A DNA stretch of 64,000 nt, taken from the NCBI GenBank assembly GCA_964034945.1, contig OZ035964.1, forward strand, positions 7,637,328-7,701,327, read 5' to 3'. Shown here in pieces: positions 47,245 through 57,913 of the stretch (positions are counted from its first letter, which is position 1; every line of letters starts with the position of its first letter). A model generated the notes under the pieces. It was not told the DNA's origin, did not search any database, and worked only from the letters and a program-made list of their open reading frames with translations. Source of the stretch: Chrysopilus asiliformis. Its lineage: Eukaryota; Arthropoda; Insecta; Diptera; Rhagionidae. The position numbers were made by a program, and so were the translations under genes.

Positions 47245-50200
47245 ATTTGTTTTTCCATATATATAAAAACGCGTGTTAAAAAGTTTTTGGGGAAAAATCG
47301 GCTTTCTAGTACGACGTCAGCATCCCAAACGAGAATAAAAAACTGTTATCGTTTTAGTTGATGTCGTTTTTGAAACAAATAAAATATTCGTTGCTATTTT
47401 GCTTGGAAACGATTAAAATATGCCCCCAACGAGGCCGTGCTACCGATCCAAATGGTTGGGTGGCAGGCGGGTATATTGTATTGTGTATGGACAGGTCCAT
47501 TAGAAAGTGTTGTTTTTTTTTTTGGTTAGGGTAAGCAGCCAGGGCAGGTATCGAACCATAATATGGGGGGACAATAACCCAAACGCACGGATCTAAAATC
47601 GAGCAATTTATGTTAGAAAGTCCAAAAACGCCACATTTTTGTTAGGAAACGTGTGGAGCAGGAGGAGGAGGGGTGAGGGGAGGGAGGATTCGGGAGGTTT
47701 TCATGGGCAATCCTGACCATTAGGTAGAAACACCAGGATACCAGCATACCAGGGTGCAAGTGGTGTTGCGTTAAACAATCGGAAGAACAACAAATAGGGT
47801 GGAGATAGCCGAGCCGCCCCGCCTTCATCCTCTGCCATTCCGCAAATCCTTTTGAAATGCTACACATGATTATTGTACCACACATACACGTGAGTGATGA
47901 GAGAGGAAATGTGGTTTTTTTTTGCTATTAAACGAGTCAACAATGTGTATAATTGTTACACGCCCAAAATTTCCAAATGCACTATAATTTGGGATCTCCC
48001 CCATTTTTCCTGCTCCCTCGTCGCATCGAGTGTACATCCTTACGACTGTATCGTCGTCGTTCAAAATTATGGATAGGATTTATGTTGTTGTTGTAAAATA
48101 GCCCCGATGGGATCGGAGGCGCGGTAAAACGGATTTTAGTTTGAATTGTGATTGAAACTCATTTGTTTGAGATCCAAGTAAAATAATTTTTGTTTAGGAA
48201 ATTTACTCTTGTCAACAACCCTGAGACGAGTATAGACATATGAAGACAAACAGAAACAGAGATAGGCGAACGGTAGGGAACAGGTATAAATTTCATTGGT
48301 TGTTGGTTGCTCATACCTCAGGATATTTTAATATGAAACAATTGAGCTTTATGGATTTTATGTTCAAGCAATTAAAATATGATTAAAAATAATTACTTAA
48401 TATGCGTAAATAATCATTAAAACTGATGGCTCATGTTGTAATTTTGTATTTAATTTTAATTGTTATGTTTATTGGTATACGGGAATGATTTTATTGGAGA
48501 GCATTTTATGCACATTTGATTTGTAGAGGGAACAGTAAGGGTAAGGCGGAGACGGGGGGAATTTTACCAAGGCAGGCAGAAGGAAATAAAATCGGGAGAT
48601 ATCGATAAAGATTTACAAATTGTCCGCTCCACTAGTGGATCCCAAATGAGGTAGGAGGAGGAGTAATGCTTGTTTTTCTGAGAAAAATTGAACAAAGGAT
48701 ATTAGGGTTATTTTTACTGGACCTAAAAGAATTTCCCAGACTATCAGAATCGGAGTGATTAATAGCTGTGTGAAATTTTTTTTTTGCCGTGACATTCATT
48801 GCTGCCGGTATTCTAATTCACTTCGAATCTCCGAAAGCAAATAAATATTAGACGGAAGTGAAAAACCGAGACTTTTTAGATTTGTGTACAAACCTACATA
48901 ATGGTAGCTTTTGTTTTTAAAAAGTAAAATTCAAATCGGTTCGTTAGAACTCCATTTTGAACAATATACCTAATTTCTAGATTAATCTAATCTAGGAATG
49001 GTTTGATTTATAATAAAACAAATATTACACAAGGAAAACCAAATCACAATCACAAGATGGCTGTCTCATAACAGTGTTCAATTATATTATTTAAAAAAAT
49101 TGAATACGGTAACACTTATTTCGTGGGATATTCTTCATGGGAGTAACAGGATGGCGTGCGTTCGGCTTCATAAAAGTAAAGATGGCGGCCAGTTCAAACT
49201 TCCTTTGTGATTTTTTGTTTTATTTTCGTATTTGATTATTCGCTTATTAATTGTTAGATTTAATCTTTTTACTGTCAATCTCGGTTTTTCATTCTTAGGT
49301 GAACTGACGAGGGCTTGCGACGGAATCCGAAATGCATCCTCACAGCCAATTTTGAGCATAAGCGCCCAAATAGCATTTTAAGCAGCAATTATGGTGTTCA
49401 TCCCCATATTTCGTCACCATGCAAATCGCGGCGATAAGCAATTTATGTCGCAAACACGTCGTTAGTTGTGCCAACGAGACGCGCAACGGCACCCATAGTG
49501 GGGAACACTTTTCAGCGGTTTGCGGCGTCGCAATTATAACGACAGGGACGTAATTAGTTGCCTCATGCGCGAGCGTCATCTGACGGCATTATATCACACA
49601 ATTACACAAATCATCGAGCGGGTTTTCTTTCTCCCTCGAATGCTTGCTAGTAAACAGAGATGAACAAATAAAAACGTAAGCAGAAGACGAACGAGAAAAA
49701 TCTAATGGCGACAAATTAATGGAAACTTTTGTGGAGTGTTATTTTATAATGGACTTTTCTTCCGGTTGCATGTCGTGATTTTAATTGCCATTAAAATTTT
49801 TCGACAATATTGGATCTGAAATTTAAACAGATTTTAATGGGCCATCGAATTATTTTGTTTTTAATCATAAAATTTCTTTAATTTTATTTTATCGGTAAAA
49901 TTTTTTTTTCTTTTGCAATGAAATTTTGATGCCAATAAAATTATGCTGTTTCGAAAATGTATGCTATCCACTTTTTATGCAATATCCTTCAGCCATTCGC
50001 CTGCAATAAGAAATTTAATTCTCGAAACGAAATCGTTTCCATCAAATGTCAGTGAGAAATATGGCGGCTGAAGGCATCAATTTTTTTTTTGTGTTTCTCA
50101 GACGGGGAGCTTTAATGAAACTTTAGTGGCAGACTATTTCGACCCGAAAACCATCAAATGCTGCTCTATCGCTGCAGGAGTTTTCATGAAGCGAATGTTG

Positions 50201-50408
50201 CCCCAAAGATCGTGCTCGTCACTTCTTTCGCTTCTTTTACGCGGATGTGAATTATAGGTGTAAATTTTTAGCCCCGATTGCGTAAATTGCTGCATTTTAA
50301 AGCCGCAAAGAACAAATCTCATCTTCCCGTACTTTTCGATGCTATTTGGGCGGCCATTTTGTCTTATAAACTAAAAATCGCAGTATTCAGCCGTTTATTT
50401 TTATATCA
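47245..50408. other. Intergenic DNA with one unusually complex patch
   Basis: Mostly AT-rich with no recognised gene. Positions about 49340-49600 stand out: GC near 50 percent, no simple repeats, and motifs such as GTAATTAG and GCAATTTATGTCGC. This patch could be a conserved non-coding element. Confidence 0.4.
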
Positions 50409-50986
50409 TTTTTATACCCGTATGGTGAAACCAAAGGGTATATTAACTTTGCCTTACCGTTTGTAACGCCAAGATCCCGTCATCACACACAAAAATGAAT
50501 TACACCAGTGTGTTTAGAATGATAAAAAAAATTGAATTTTCCATGTCCGTCCGTCTGTCCGTCCGTCTGTCCGTCTGTCCGTCTGTCCGTCCGTCCGTCC
50601 GTCTGTGGCGCGGATTGCAGGCGCACGGATTGAGCTAGAGACTTGAAATTTTGCGCAGATTCGTTTTTCGTAAAATGCGAGGCTAAGTTCGTTAATGGGC
50701 AAAAATGGACCATTAGGGGGGGTACCCCCCATACGAACGAAAACGTTTTTTCCGAATATCTCAAAAACGGTACATGTTATCAAAAAAGTACAAGAACAAA
50801 AGTTATTTAGGATATCATTCTACATAAAACTTCCATACATCAAAATCCGATTGGAATAAATTTTAAAAAATCTTATTGGAAAGTTTGACTTCAAAGTGGA
50901 ATTTTGGTATAACTGTTCGAATTTTGATACGAATATCACCATACGGGTCTCCAATGATTGCCAGATTGGCAATTATAGCTTTTGTT
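50409..50986 (+). mobile_element. HINE / DINE-1-like element, copy 2
   Basis: Same architecture as the copy at 36282: ACCCGTATGGTGA at 50416-50428, TCACCATACGGGT at 50936-50948, the ATTGCCA-GAT-TGGCAAT hairpin, and a microsatellite of about 65 bp (50543-50606). Very similar sequence throughout, so the copies are not ancient. Confidence 0.7.
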
Positions 50987-51304
50987 ATGTTTATCGTTTT
51001 TTTTGCGAATTTTTCTATTTCTTGGACCGTCAAACAAATCGCAGTTTTAGAAAGAGTTCTAGAAATTACTTTAAAATTGTATAAATTTTAGGTGCACTTG
51101 ATATGAGGCAGCTATTTTGTTGTTGTACTTCGGAGGGGTGTTTTTTTTTAAATTATCCAATGTAAAGCATTGTATTCTTATTAGATAAAGAATCTAACCA
51201 TTACGTTAATCTCAGAATTCGGTTTAAAGAATGTATTGTTTAAAATAGATGGCGTTTTTTTATTCCGAAGTCTACAGTCACGCCATAGAAAGTATTTAAC
51301 GAAT

Positions 51305-51479
51305 GAGCTGGCCACTGTTTATCGTCCTTTCATCCACCCATGTCGAATACTTTTCCTCGCCCCTCGCCCCTCGCCCCTCGCCACTATAACAGACAATCAA
51401 ACCTCTTGCTATCGTTGGGTCATCTCAAGCAACTTTCAATGTAAAATTGACTTTCTGATACGCCTGAAAGTAGGCCGTA
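51305..51479. repeat. Duplicated segment, copy 2
   Basis: Matches 47087-47244 but carries an expanded CGCCCCT run (51357-51383), which accounts for its extra length. Confidence 0.75.
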
Positions 51480-52803
51480 GAAAGTATAGAAAGTATTTAA
51501 TGAATGTCTTGCGATTGTAACTTCCTTATGTTTGATCTGATATTCAAGAAATTTTAATAACTCTCCCATATTCATAATAAAGGGATGAAATTGTTGCGTT
51601 ATCTCAGTACAGATCCCTAAATGTAATAACATTTTCATCTTTCTTTATTTCGCCTGGGCATTTATCCTGCCATCCCTTATAAGAAACAGAAAGAGAGAGA
51701 GAGAGAGAGAGAGACAAAAACAACAACAACAACAAGATTACTAAATCAAAATCAGGGTGTTTAAATAAGTTGACGGCGTCCGCACGCAACACGGACCAAA
51801 AAAGCACGAATGCATCATGCACGGATAGCTCTGCATTTTATTGTCCGGCAATCGGCTTTCTTCTATCATCGCGACACACACCCTTTAACTCTTGGCCAGC
51901 CCTTCGACAGGACTAAAGCGAAAATCCCTGTTTTGTAATAGGAAAATTTCCGGTATTTATGAATGGAAATATTGCGTCAAGTATGCGCTACGTTACGAAA
52001 CAAAACTCGCACGTGCCAAAATTCATTCGGAATGCAATTTCATCGCAAAATAATGAAATAAAATAAAAACTAAATCCATATCTAACTTAATTTTTTACCT
52101 CGGTCGTTCAGTTTAATCCCTCACTGCTTCGTCACTTTCAAAGCGGTTTCGATTGCGAAACGACTCAAGAATTAGAGATGTTGAAATTCCACGATGATAA
52201 ATTCCAGGCCAAGTTTAATTTCTCGGTCTCCAAATTGTAAGAAACGAAAATTAAAGAAGCTTGTTGTGACACCCAGGGAAGATTCTTTGATAATCGAGGA
52301 AAAAATGTGAAATTCCTAAGCGGATAATCGCGCCTAGGAATTTCGCGTTTATTTTGAGCGAGTAGAATGCGTAGAAAATGAATGGGTGGGATGATTTGAC
52401 ACCCGGAAGATCAACGGCTGCCCACAAAATACATGACATTTGGATGGAGGTACTGCAACGACGATACATATAAAATACCGCAAAAAGGCCTGATAAAAGA
52501 CGGGAGGGGGGAATGGCGGGTATCTTCGAAAGAAAGACAGAAATATACTGTGATATATTTTATGGACATCCCTGACAAGTAGTTGGCAACTTAATAAATA
52601 AATAAATTAATTAATTAAATACTAAATTAATAAAAGCAGTAGCATCACCGACAGTCTATTATCACCAAGACGGTCTCCAATTAGATCAATCTGTTAGGCC
52701 AGATAGAACAAATTAGAACAGTTTGTTAACATTTTTAAAAAAAAATTTAAAACAGTTGTTTTTTTTTAACTTTTTAAACAATTCGTAGTCACGAATTTCC
52801 ACA
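51480..52803. other. AT-rich DNA with simple repeats
   Basis: A (GA)n run at 51692-51714 is followed by (CAA)n. A TTAATTAAT run lies near 52596-52620. No gene recognised. Confidence 0.5.
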
Positions 52804-53496
52804 TTTTTATATCCGTATGGTGAAACCAAAGGGTATATTAACTTTGTCTTACCGTTTGTAACGCCAAGATCCCGTTATCACACACAAAAATGAATTAGGT
52901 ACACCTACAAAAAAAATTGAATTTTGCATGTCCGTCCGTTTGTCCGTCCGTCCGTTTGTCCGTCCGTCCGTCTGTCCGTCCGTCCGTCTATCCATCTGTC
53001 TGTCTGTCCGTCTGTCTATCTCTCTGTCCGTCCGTCTGTTTGTCCGTCCGTCCATCCGTCTGTCTGTCCGTCCGTCCATCCGTCTGTCTGTCCGTCCGTC
53101 CATCCGTCTGTCTGTCCGTCCGTTCGTCCGTCAGTCTGTCTGTGGCGCGGATTGCGGGCGCACGGATTGAGCTAGAGACTTGAAATTTTGCGCAGATTCG
53201 TTTTTCGTAAAATGCAAGGCTAAGTTCGTTAATGCGCAAAAATGGACCATTAGGGGAAAGGGGGTATCCCCCATACGAACGAAAGCGTTTTTTGCAAATA
53301 TCTCAAAAACGGTGCATCTTATCAAAAAAATGCAAGAACACAAAGTTATTTAAGATATGATTCTACATAAAACTGCCATACATCAAAATCCGATTGGAAT
53401 ACATTTTAAATGGAATTTTGATACAATTGTTCGCCGTACACTTAAATCACCATACGGGTTTTCAATAATTGCCAGATTGGCAATTATAGCTTTTGT
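52804..53496 (+). mobile_element. HINE / DINE-1-like element, copy 3 with expanded microsatellite
   Basis: Begins TTTTTATATCCGTATGGTGA, has CACCATACGGGT near 53449-53459 and ends with the same hairpin and TATAGCTTTTGT. Its CCGT/CTGT microsatellite spans about 210 bp (52928-53145), some 3-4 times longer than in the other two copies. The region before the 3' terminus has a deletion compared with them. Confidence 0.7.
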
Positions 53497-54562
53497 CATC
53501 CGATTCACCATTCTCTAGCAATTAGCCTAATGTCAACTGGACATTATGTATGCGTTTACCTGCTGTCAAGTTGGATGTTGGCAAACAAAATGTGATTTTC
53601 GAGTGTCAGGTTAACGCGGAACTATTGTTCGTTAATGAATGGGGGGCAAATATTTATCATAAAAGACTTTCGCAAATATATTGTATATCTTGGAATTTCA
53701 GTTAATTTTCAGGAATATTAATAAAATCTGTATATAAAATTGAATTTACTAATATCTTCCACCCACCCGCCTGTTACAAGGGTATGAAATTCACGTAACG
53801 ACGAGTAAACACAATTCTCAATTGTAATAATATTAATAAATATTGGAGAGACAGGAAGTGAATTGAGATTTTAAAGTGGAAATATTGAAGTGCGTTTAGG
53901 GGCGATTCACCCCAAGGGATTACGAATTAAACACAAGGACCTCGATCTGATCCTGATCTGATTATCATTAAACTAAACTACACTACAATTCTAAGGAGTT
54001 TTAAACCGTAGAAAGAGTGAGAGAGCACCCATAAATTAACTTTTCGAATAGCGTGTCGCCGCCGCGCCGTTCAAAATCCATCCTGACTGCCCCCTTCTTT
54101 CTTTGGAATTGTTTCATTTCTCTCGGCTTTTCAAATCAATTTAAGTTCTTCGTAGATTATGATCCCTGCTTGAGTCCTTTTATTATGTTTTATTGTTATT
54201 ATTATTTGCCTTTCATATAGCCGTGAAGAGGATTATAAATTTTTGAGTACTTGTTATGATTATGTTATGTTGCATAGCAAAAAAAAGGGGATAAGAAAAA
54301 TTGATATCCTTAACTCGTTAAGTACGTCATCGTTTAATCGTCATTCGTACATGAGCACAAGGACATGTACTCGAACTAAATACATAAAAACACAAAAAAA
54401 AACCTCATCACAAACAGAAGGCAGTAGAAACGCGCCAAAACGGCAGCAACTGAAATCTGTATATCCCACTTCTGATATACAAATTCCGCTAAATGAGAGA
54501 TTCTGATGCCCTGTCTCCGTTTTTTCCCCCTTCCAAATGAAATTCTTATTAAATGCACCGTA
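53497..54562. other. AT-rich DNA left of the SAM/zinc-finger element
   Basis: No gene recognised. Ends in TA at 54561-54562, the presumed target site of the element that follows. Confidence 0.5.
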
Positions 54563-54845
54563 CACTGAGAGAAAAATGTCACATTATTTTAAGAAGATAT
54601 GCACATTGACCTATTTTACCATGATTTCACCTTAAAACGTACCTTTTAAGACGATTTCTTATTAAAATATCACCTTATTTCCATAAAGAAAATCTATTTA
54701 AAATTTTGAATGGTTTTCACTTTAAATCAATGTGTATTGTCAGATTAAAATACGATTTTCAAGGGGTCTGTCATATAATTTCAAGTTTTAACATGATTGC
54801 CACATTGAAATAAAATGTAATCTGTTTAAAACAATGTGATATGCA

Positions 54846-54873
54846 TATAAAACGTAGTAAGTAAAAGTCAATT
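54846..54873 (+). promoter_or_regulatory. Candidate core promoter of the SAM-like gene
   Basis: TATAAAA at 54846-54852 is followed about 24 bases later by TCAATT, an initiator-like sequence, roughly 75 bases before the start codon at 54944. Spacing fits an arthropod TATA-Inr promoter. Inferred only from motifs. Confidence 0.35.
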
Positions 54874-54943
54874 GGTTCTAGAATTTCGCGCGGAGTGGTC
54901 GCAGATCGGTGTAATTTTAATGTTTTGAGTTTTGTTGTGCGAA

Positions 54944-56807
54944 ATGGATTCATTTCAATTACCAAATACTGAAAATATCGATATAGTGCCGCCTATAACT
55001 TGGGATGAAACAGAATTGAATGAAGTTCAAAGTCTTTTTAGGGCTTGGGGAGTGTCCGAATCAGGCTGTGCCTTGTTAAAAGTGTACGGGCTAAATACGA
55101 GAAGTATTCTAGAAGAAATGGAAATGTCTCAAATAGACAAATTTTTCGTTAACATCGATGGATGCGGCTATTTTGGTGATCGTATTCTTTTCACGTCAGG
55201 ATTAAAAAAGTGGAGAAGAGAAATTGTAAGGAAAACCCGTATTGAAATTTACACATCCTTAATAAATTAAAATTTAGGATAAACCCATGGCTTGTGATGT
55301 GGACACTTTATCAGCGCCCACAACAAGGCGGATACTGGACTGTTTAGAAACTATTTCTAATAAATTCAGTAATACTTCGAGTAACGTCGGCTTAAATTCA
55401 GAAGATAAAAACCTTTCGACGTGTGCTTATGACGTTTCTAACATCCTTAAATCCACAATTAGGGGACAAATGGTCATCGCATACTACGAAAAGAACGGTT
55501 TACTGGACAGCAAAAGCCAAAGAGATTTGACACACTGCATTGTTGAGCAATTTATTGGTAAAAACAAAATGACTTACCGTGGTATGAAGAATTGGGCTAC
55601 TGCTATCGAACACAGATTTCCAACTGAAAAAGCAGTAAGTGACTAACCAGATAAAAGACAAGCAAAATTTTTGATTTTATGATTATTTTACAGTCGACAT
55701 ATTTCATGGACCGAAAGTCGGGGAAAAGGAATCCGACTGGTAAATTGCATTCTCGTTGGTGTAACGCCGAACACTCATTGAGTTCCAACAACGAAATTGT
55801 AACTCAGGAGGATGAAGAGGGTTTACCCACATGTACATCAGACCTAGCAGAAGGTTTAGTTTTAAAATTATTCTCTTAAAAATAACTCCCAAACTAACAA
55901 TTTTTAGAGCAATTTTTAAATAAGAAACATTGGCTTCAAAACAACTGTTCTCCTTGGCAAACGGTTCGAGAATACTGGGAAATTACGGCCACATTAAGAA
56001 TTAAACAATTTAAATGCGATTCAAATACTAATTTGTCGACTCTTTTAAAAGAATGGCCACGATATAATGACTCTGGTGGTCATGAGCTGGTAATTTTAGA
56101 GAAATTTTTGACGGTGTTTACTTTATAAAGTTTGGTTTTATTTTATGTAGATTGATATCGATTTCAAACTTATTCATTTTGGAAAGGAGGATCTTTTAAT
56201 CAGCCAATTCGATTCGTTCATTCCGAAAATCCTCAGTATCTTTAAAACTGAAATAAAAGACAAATCATCCAAAGAGCTATTAAAATGTTTGGAAATGGAA
56301 AGTCTTACAAAAGGTATATAAACATTATTCACATTAAGTGTTTATTAATTTTTGGAAATTTTAGACTCTAAACACTGTATTGTTGCAATGCTGTTGCATG
56401 CAGTTCTTCAGCCAATTCGTCTCAGCAAATTCCATAAGCCAACGATTTGTGACGCCCAGACCGATTTCATTTTACATGTGCGAACAACAAATGATATAAT
56501 ACCCAAACTAAATAAAGTGACAAGTGAATTCATGGCAGCTAAAAAAACAATTCAACCAAGAATCGTCGTTGTCGGCCCAGAAATATGTAAGATATCGGAA
56601 TTTTATGTTTATTGCGATGGTTTAAAGTACAAATTATGTTCCATTTTAAAATGCATTGATTTGATTATTAAAATGTGTTATGTTTATCAAATCGAATACT
56701 CACCGATAAGTAAATTAGTTTGGATTTTTTTCGAGCAGTACTTCTTTGAATTCAATTCTGAAACATTTTCGGCTGTTTCAAATTTAATTAATAAGTTAAA
56801 ACAATAA
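54944..56807 (+). CDS. SAM-like / SAMD3-like protein, six exons, 528 aa
   Basis: Exons: 54944-55225, 55278-55634, 55694-55853, 55908-56089, 56151-56313 and 56365-56807. The introns are 51-61 bp, all GT-AG, with donors such as GTAAGG and GTAAGT. Together the exons give 528 codons plus a stop with no interruption. The ATG at 54944 sits in a good context (GCGAAATGG). Residues about 28-94 look like a SAM domain: LFRAWGVSESG at the start and RILFTSGLKKWRREI at the end. Residues about 145-220 carry the SAMD3-like pattern GQMVIAYYEKNGLL, CIVEQF, HRFPTEKA and YFMDRKSGKRNPTGKLHSRW. The C-terminal part contains QPRIVVVGPEICKISEFYV. I recall similar uncharacterised, often multicopy genes in fish, cnidarians and insects, but cannot verify this. 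Function unknown; SAM domains mediate protein-protein contact. It lies wholly inside a TIR element and ends 9 bases before a zinc-finger gene. Confidence 0.7.
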
Positions 56808-56808
56808 A
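56803..56808 (+). terminator. AATAAA overlapping the SAM-like gene's stop codon
   Basis: The stop TAA (56805-56807) lies within AATAAA. If used as a poly(A) signal, cleavage would fall inside the first zinc finger of the next gene. The match may be fortuitous in this AT-rich sequence. Confidence 0.3.
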
Positions 56809-56816
56809 TTTTTAAA

Positions 56817-57350
56817 ATGCCCGAACTAATTTGCTTTTCGTGTGATAACATATTCTCGACTGCCAAAGTATTGATCAATCATTTAAAAAGTGTCCATGGG
56901 ACACCTAGTATTTACAAATTCAAATGTAAACAAAACCATTGTAGGCAAAAATTCCAAAATATTCATGCGTTTAAAAAACACATGATGAAACATGAAAAAG
57001 ATATAGAAAATTTAAGTAATAACCGATTTGAAAGTTCCGAATGTGTAGATGTTCGCAAAGATTTAGTAGTTGATGTTTCCAATATGACTGAATCGGCTGA
57101 CATAAAATCATTGTCAATTGATGCTCTAACATCTGATTTTAAAAAATCCATGTTGTTATTTACACTTAAATTGCATGAAAATACTATTTTTTCGCGAAAA
57201 GCTGTTTTAGAAATTCAAAATTATGTATCTGGAAATGTTATTTTTAATTATAAAATAATTTGTTTAACATATGTGGATGGACCACCAATTCATTTTTATC
57301 TACTTAATAATGGACTGAATGTGATAAGATTGAAAAAGTATTGGATTTAA
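56817..57350 (+). CDS. C2H2 zinc-finger protein, 177 aa
   Basis: A single open frame from the ATG at 56817 (context TAAAATGC) to TAA at 57350. Finger 1: C6-x2-C9-x12-H22-x4-H27. Finger 2: C37-x4-C42-x12-H55-x3-H59. The middle (about 60-105) is acidic and Ser-rich. The tail contains LFTLKLHENTIFSRKAVLEI, a segment I associate from memory with longer zinc-finger proteins encoded beside SAMD3-like genes, so this copy may be C-terminally shortened or may continue by splicing. Likely a nuclear DNA-binding protein; it could recognise the element's ends. It begins nine bases after the stop of the SAM-like gene on the same strand, suggesting a shared transcript or an alternative product of the same locus. 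An AATAAA lies at 57477. Confidence 0.65.
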   Translation: MPELICFSCDNIFSTAKVLINHLKSVHGTPSIYKFKCKQNHCRQKFQNIHAFKKHMMKHEKDIENLSNNRFESSECVDVRKDLVVDVSNMTESADIKSLSIDALTSDFKKSMLLFTLKLHENTIFSRKAVLEIQNYVSGNVIFNYKIICLTYVDGPPIHFYLLNNGLNVIRLKKYWI

Positions 57351-57476
57351 TGTATTAAGGAATACTCATTTGCAATTTACAAAGTGATTTAATTTAAACA
57401 AAAATGGAGTACAAATTTAAAAAAATTATTTTCTATTTTTTTTAGGATAGAAGAATATGTTTTGTAAATTTAAAAC

Positions 57477-57482
57477 AATAAA
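57477..57482 (+). terminator. Poly(A) signal downstream of the zinc-finger gene
   Basis: AATAAA at 57477-57482, repeated in the following AAATAAAAAC, about 127 bases after the zinc-finger stop and still inside the element. A suitable 3' end for one or both genes. Confidence 0.5.
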
Positions 57483-57913
57483 ATAAAAACTATAAAATAT
57501 ATATTTCTTGGTTTTTTTTAAATTTTCAATCCCTTGAAGCAATCCCTTTTAAGCATCAATTTTTTTAAGTACAAAATAATTTTGTAATCTTAAAAAAAAT
57601 GGAATGCCGGCTTAAATATTTTTAACAGATTTCATAGAAAATCCTCTAAAATTCAAAGGAAAATCTATTTGTTTCAAACAGATTTCACATAGTTTTTATG
57701 TGCTATAAGATTAAAATAAAAAGACAATCCTTTTAAAAAATAAGTATATTTCACCTTAATTTAAGATGATTAGCACCTTATCTCGCTGTCAAAATTTTAA
57801 AAGGATTCTCTTTATGGTTTTAAGTTGACTTTCTTCTTGGATGAAAACCATAAAGATTTCCTCTTGATTTTGTTCCATTTTAGGTGCATTTTAGGTGATC
57901 TTTTCGCTCAGTG

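Larger units (their letters stand above)
54563..57913 (+). mobile_element. 3351-bp TIR element carrying SAM-like and zinc-finger genes
   Basis: The left end CACTGAGAGAAAA at 54563 is mirrored at the right by TTTTCGCTCAGTG ending at 57913, one mismatch in 13 bp, with TA on both sides (54561-54562, 57914-57915). Both subterminal regions (about 54600-54800 and 57700-57900) carry repeated CACCTTA/AGGTG motifs, such as TCACCTTATTT and GCACCTTATC. Inside are two genes on the plus strand and no recognisable DDE transposase, RNase H fold, helicase or reverse transcriptase. Either one of the two proteins mobilises the element by an undescribed route, or it is moved in trans and carries cargo. TA duplication alone would fit mariner-like, ISL2EU-like or related groups. 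The superfamily is unknown to me. Confidence 0.7.

Noticed and set aside
52849..53239. Frames rich in Arg-Thr-Asp-Gly or Pro-Ser-Val-Cys repeats
   Set aside because: They translate the CCGT/CTGT microsatellite inside a HINE copy.
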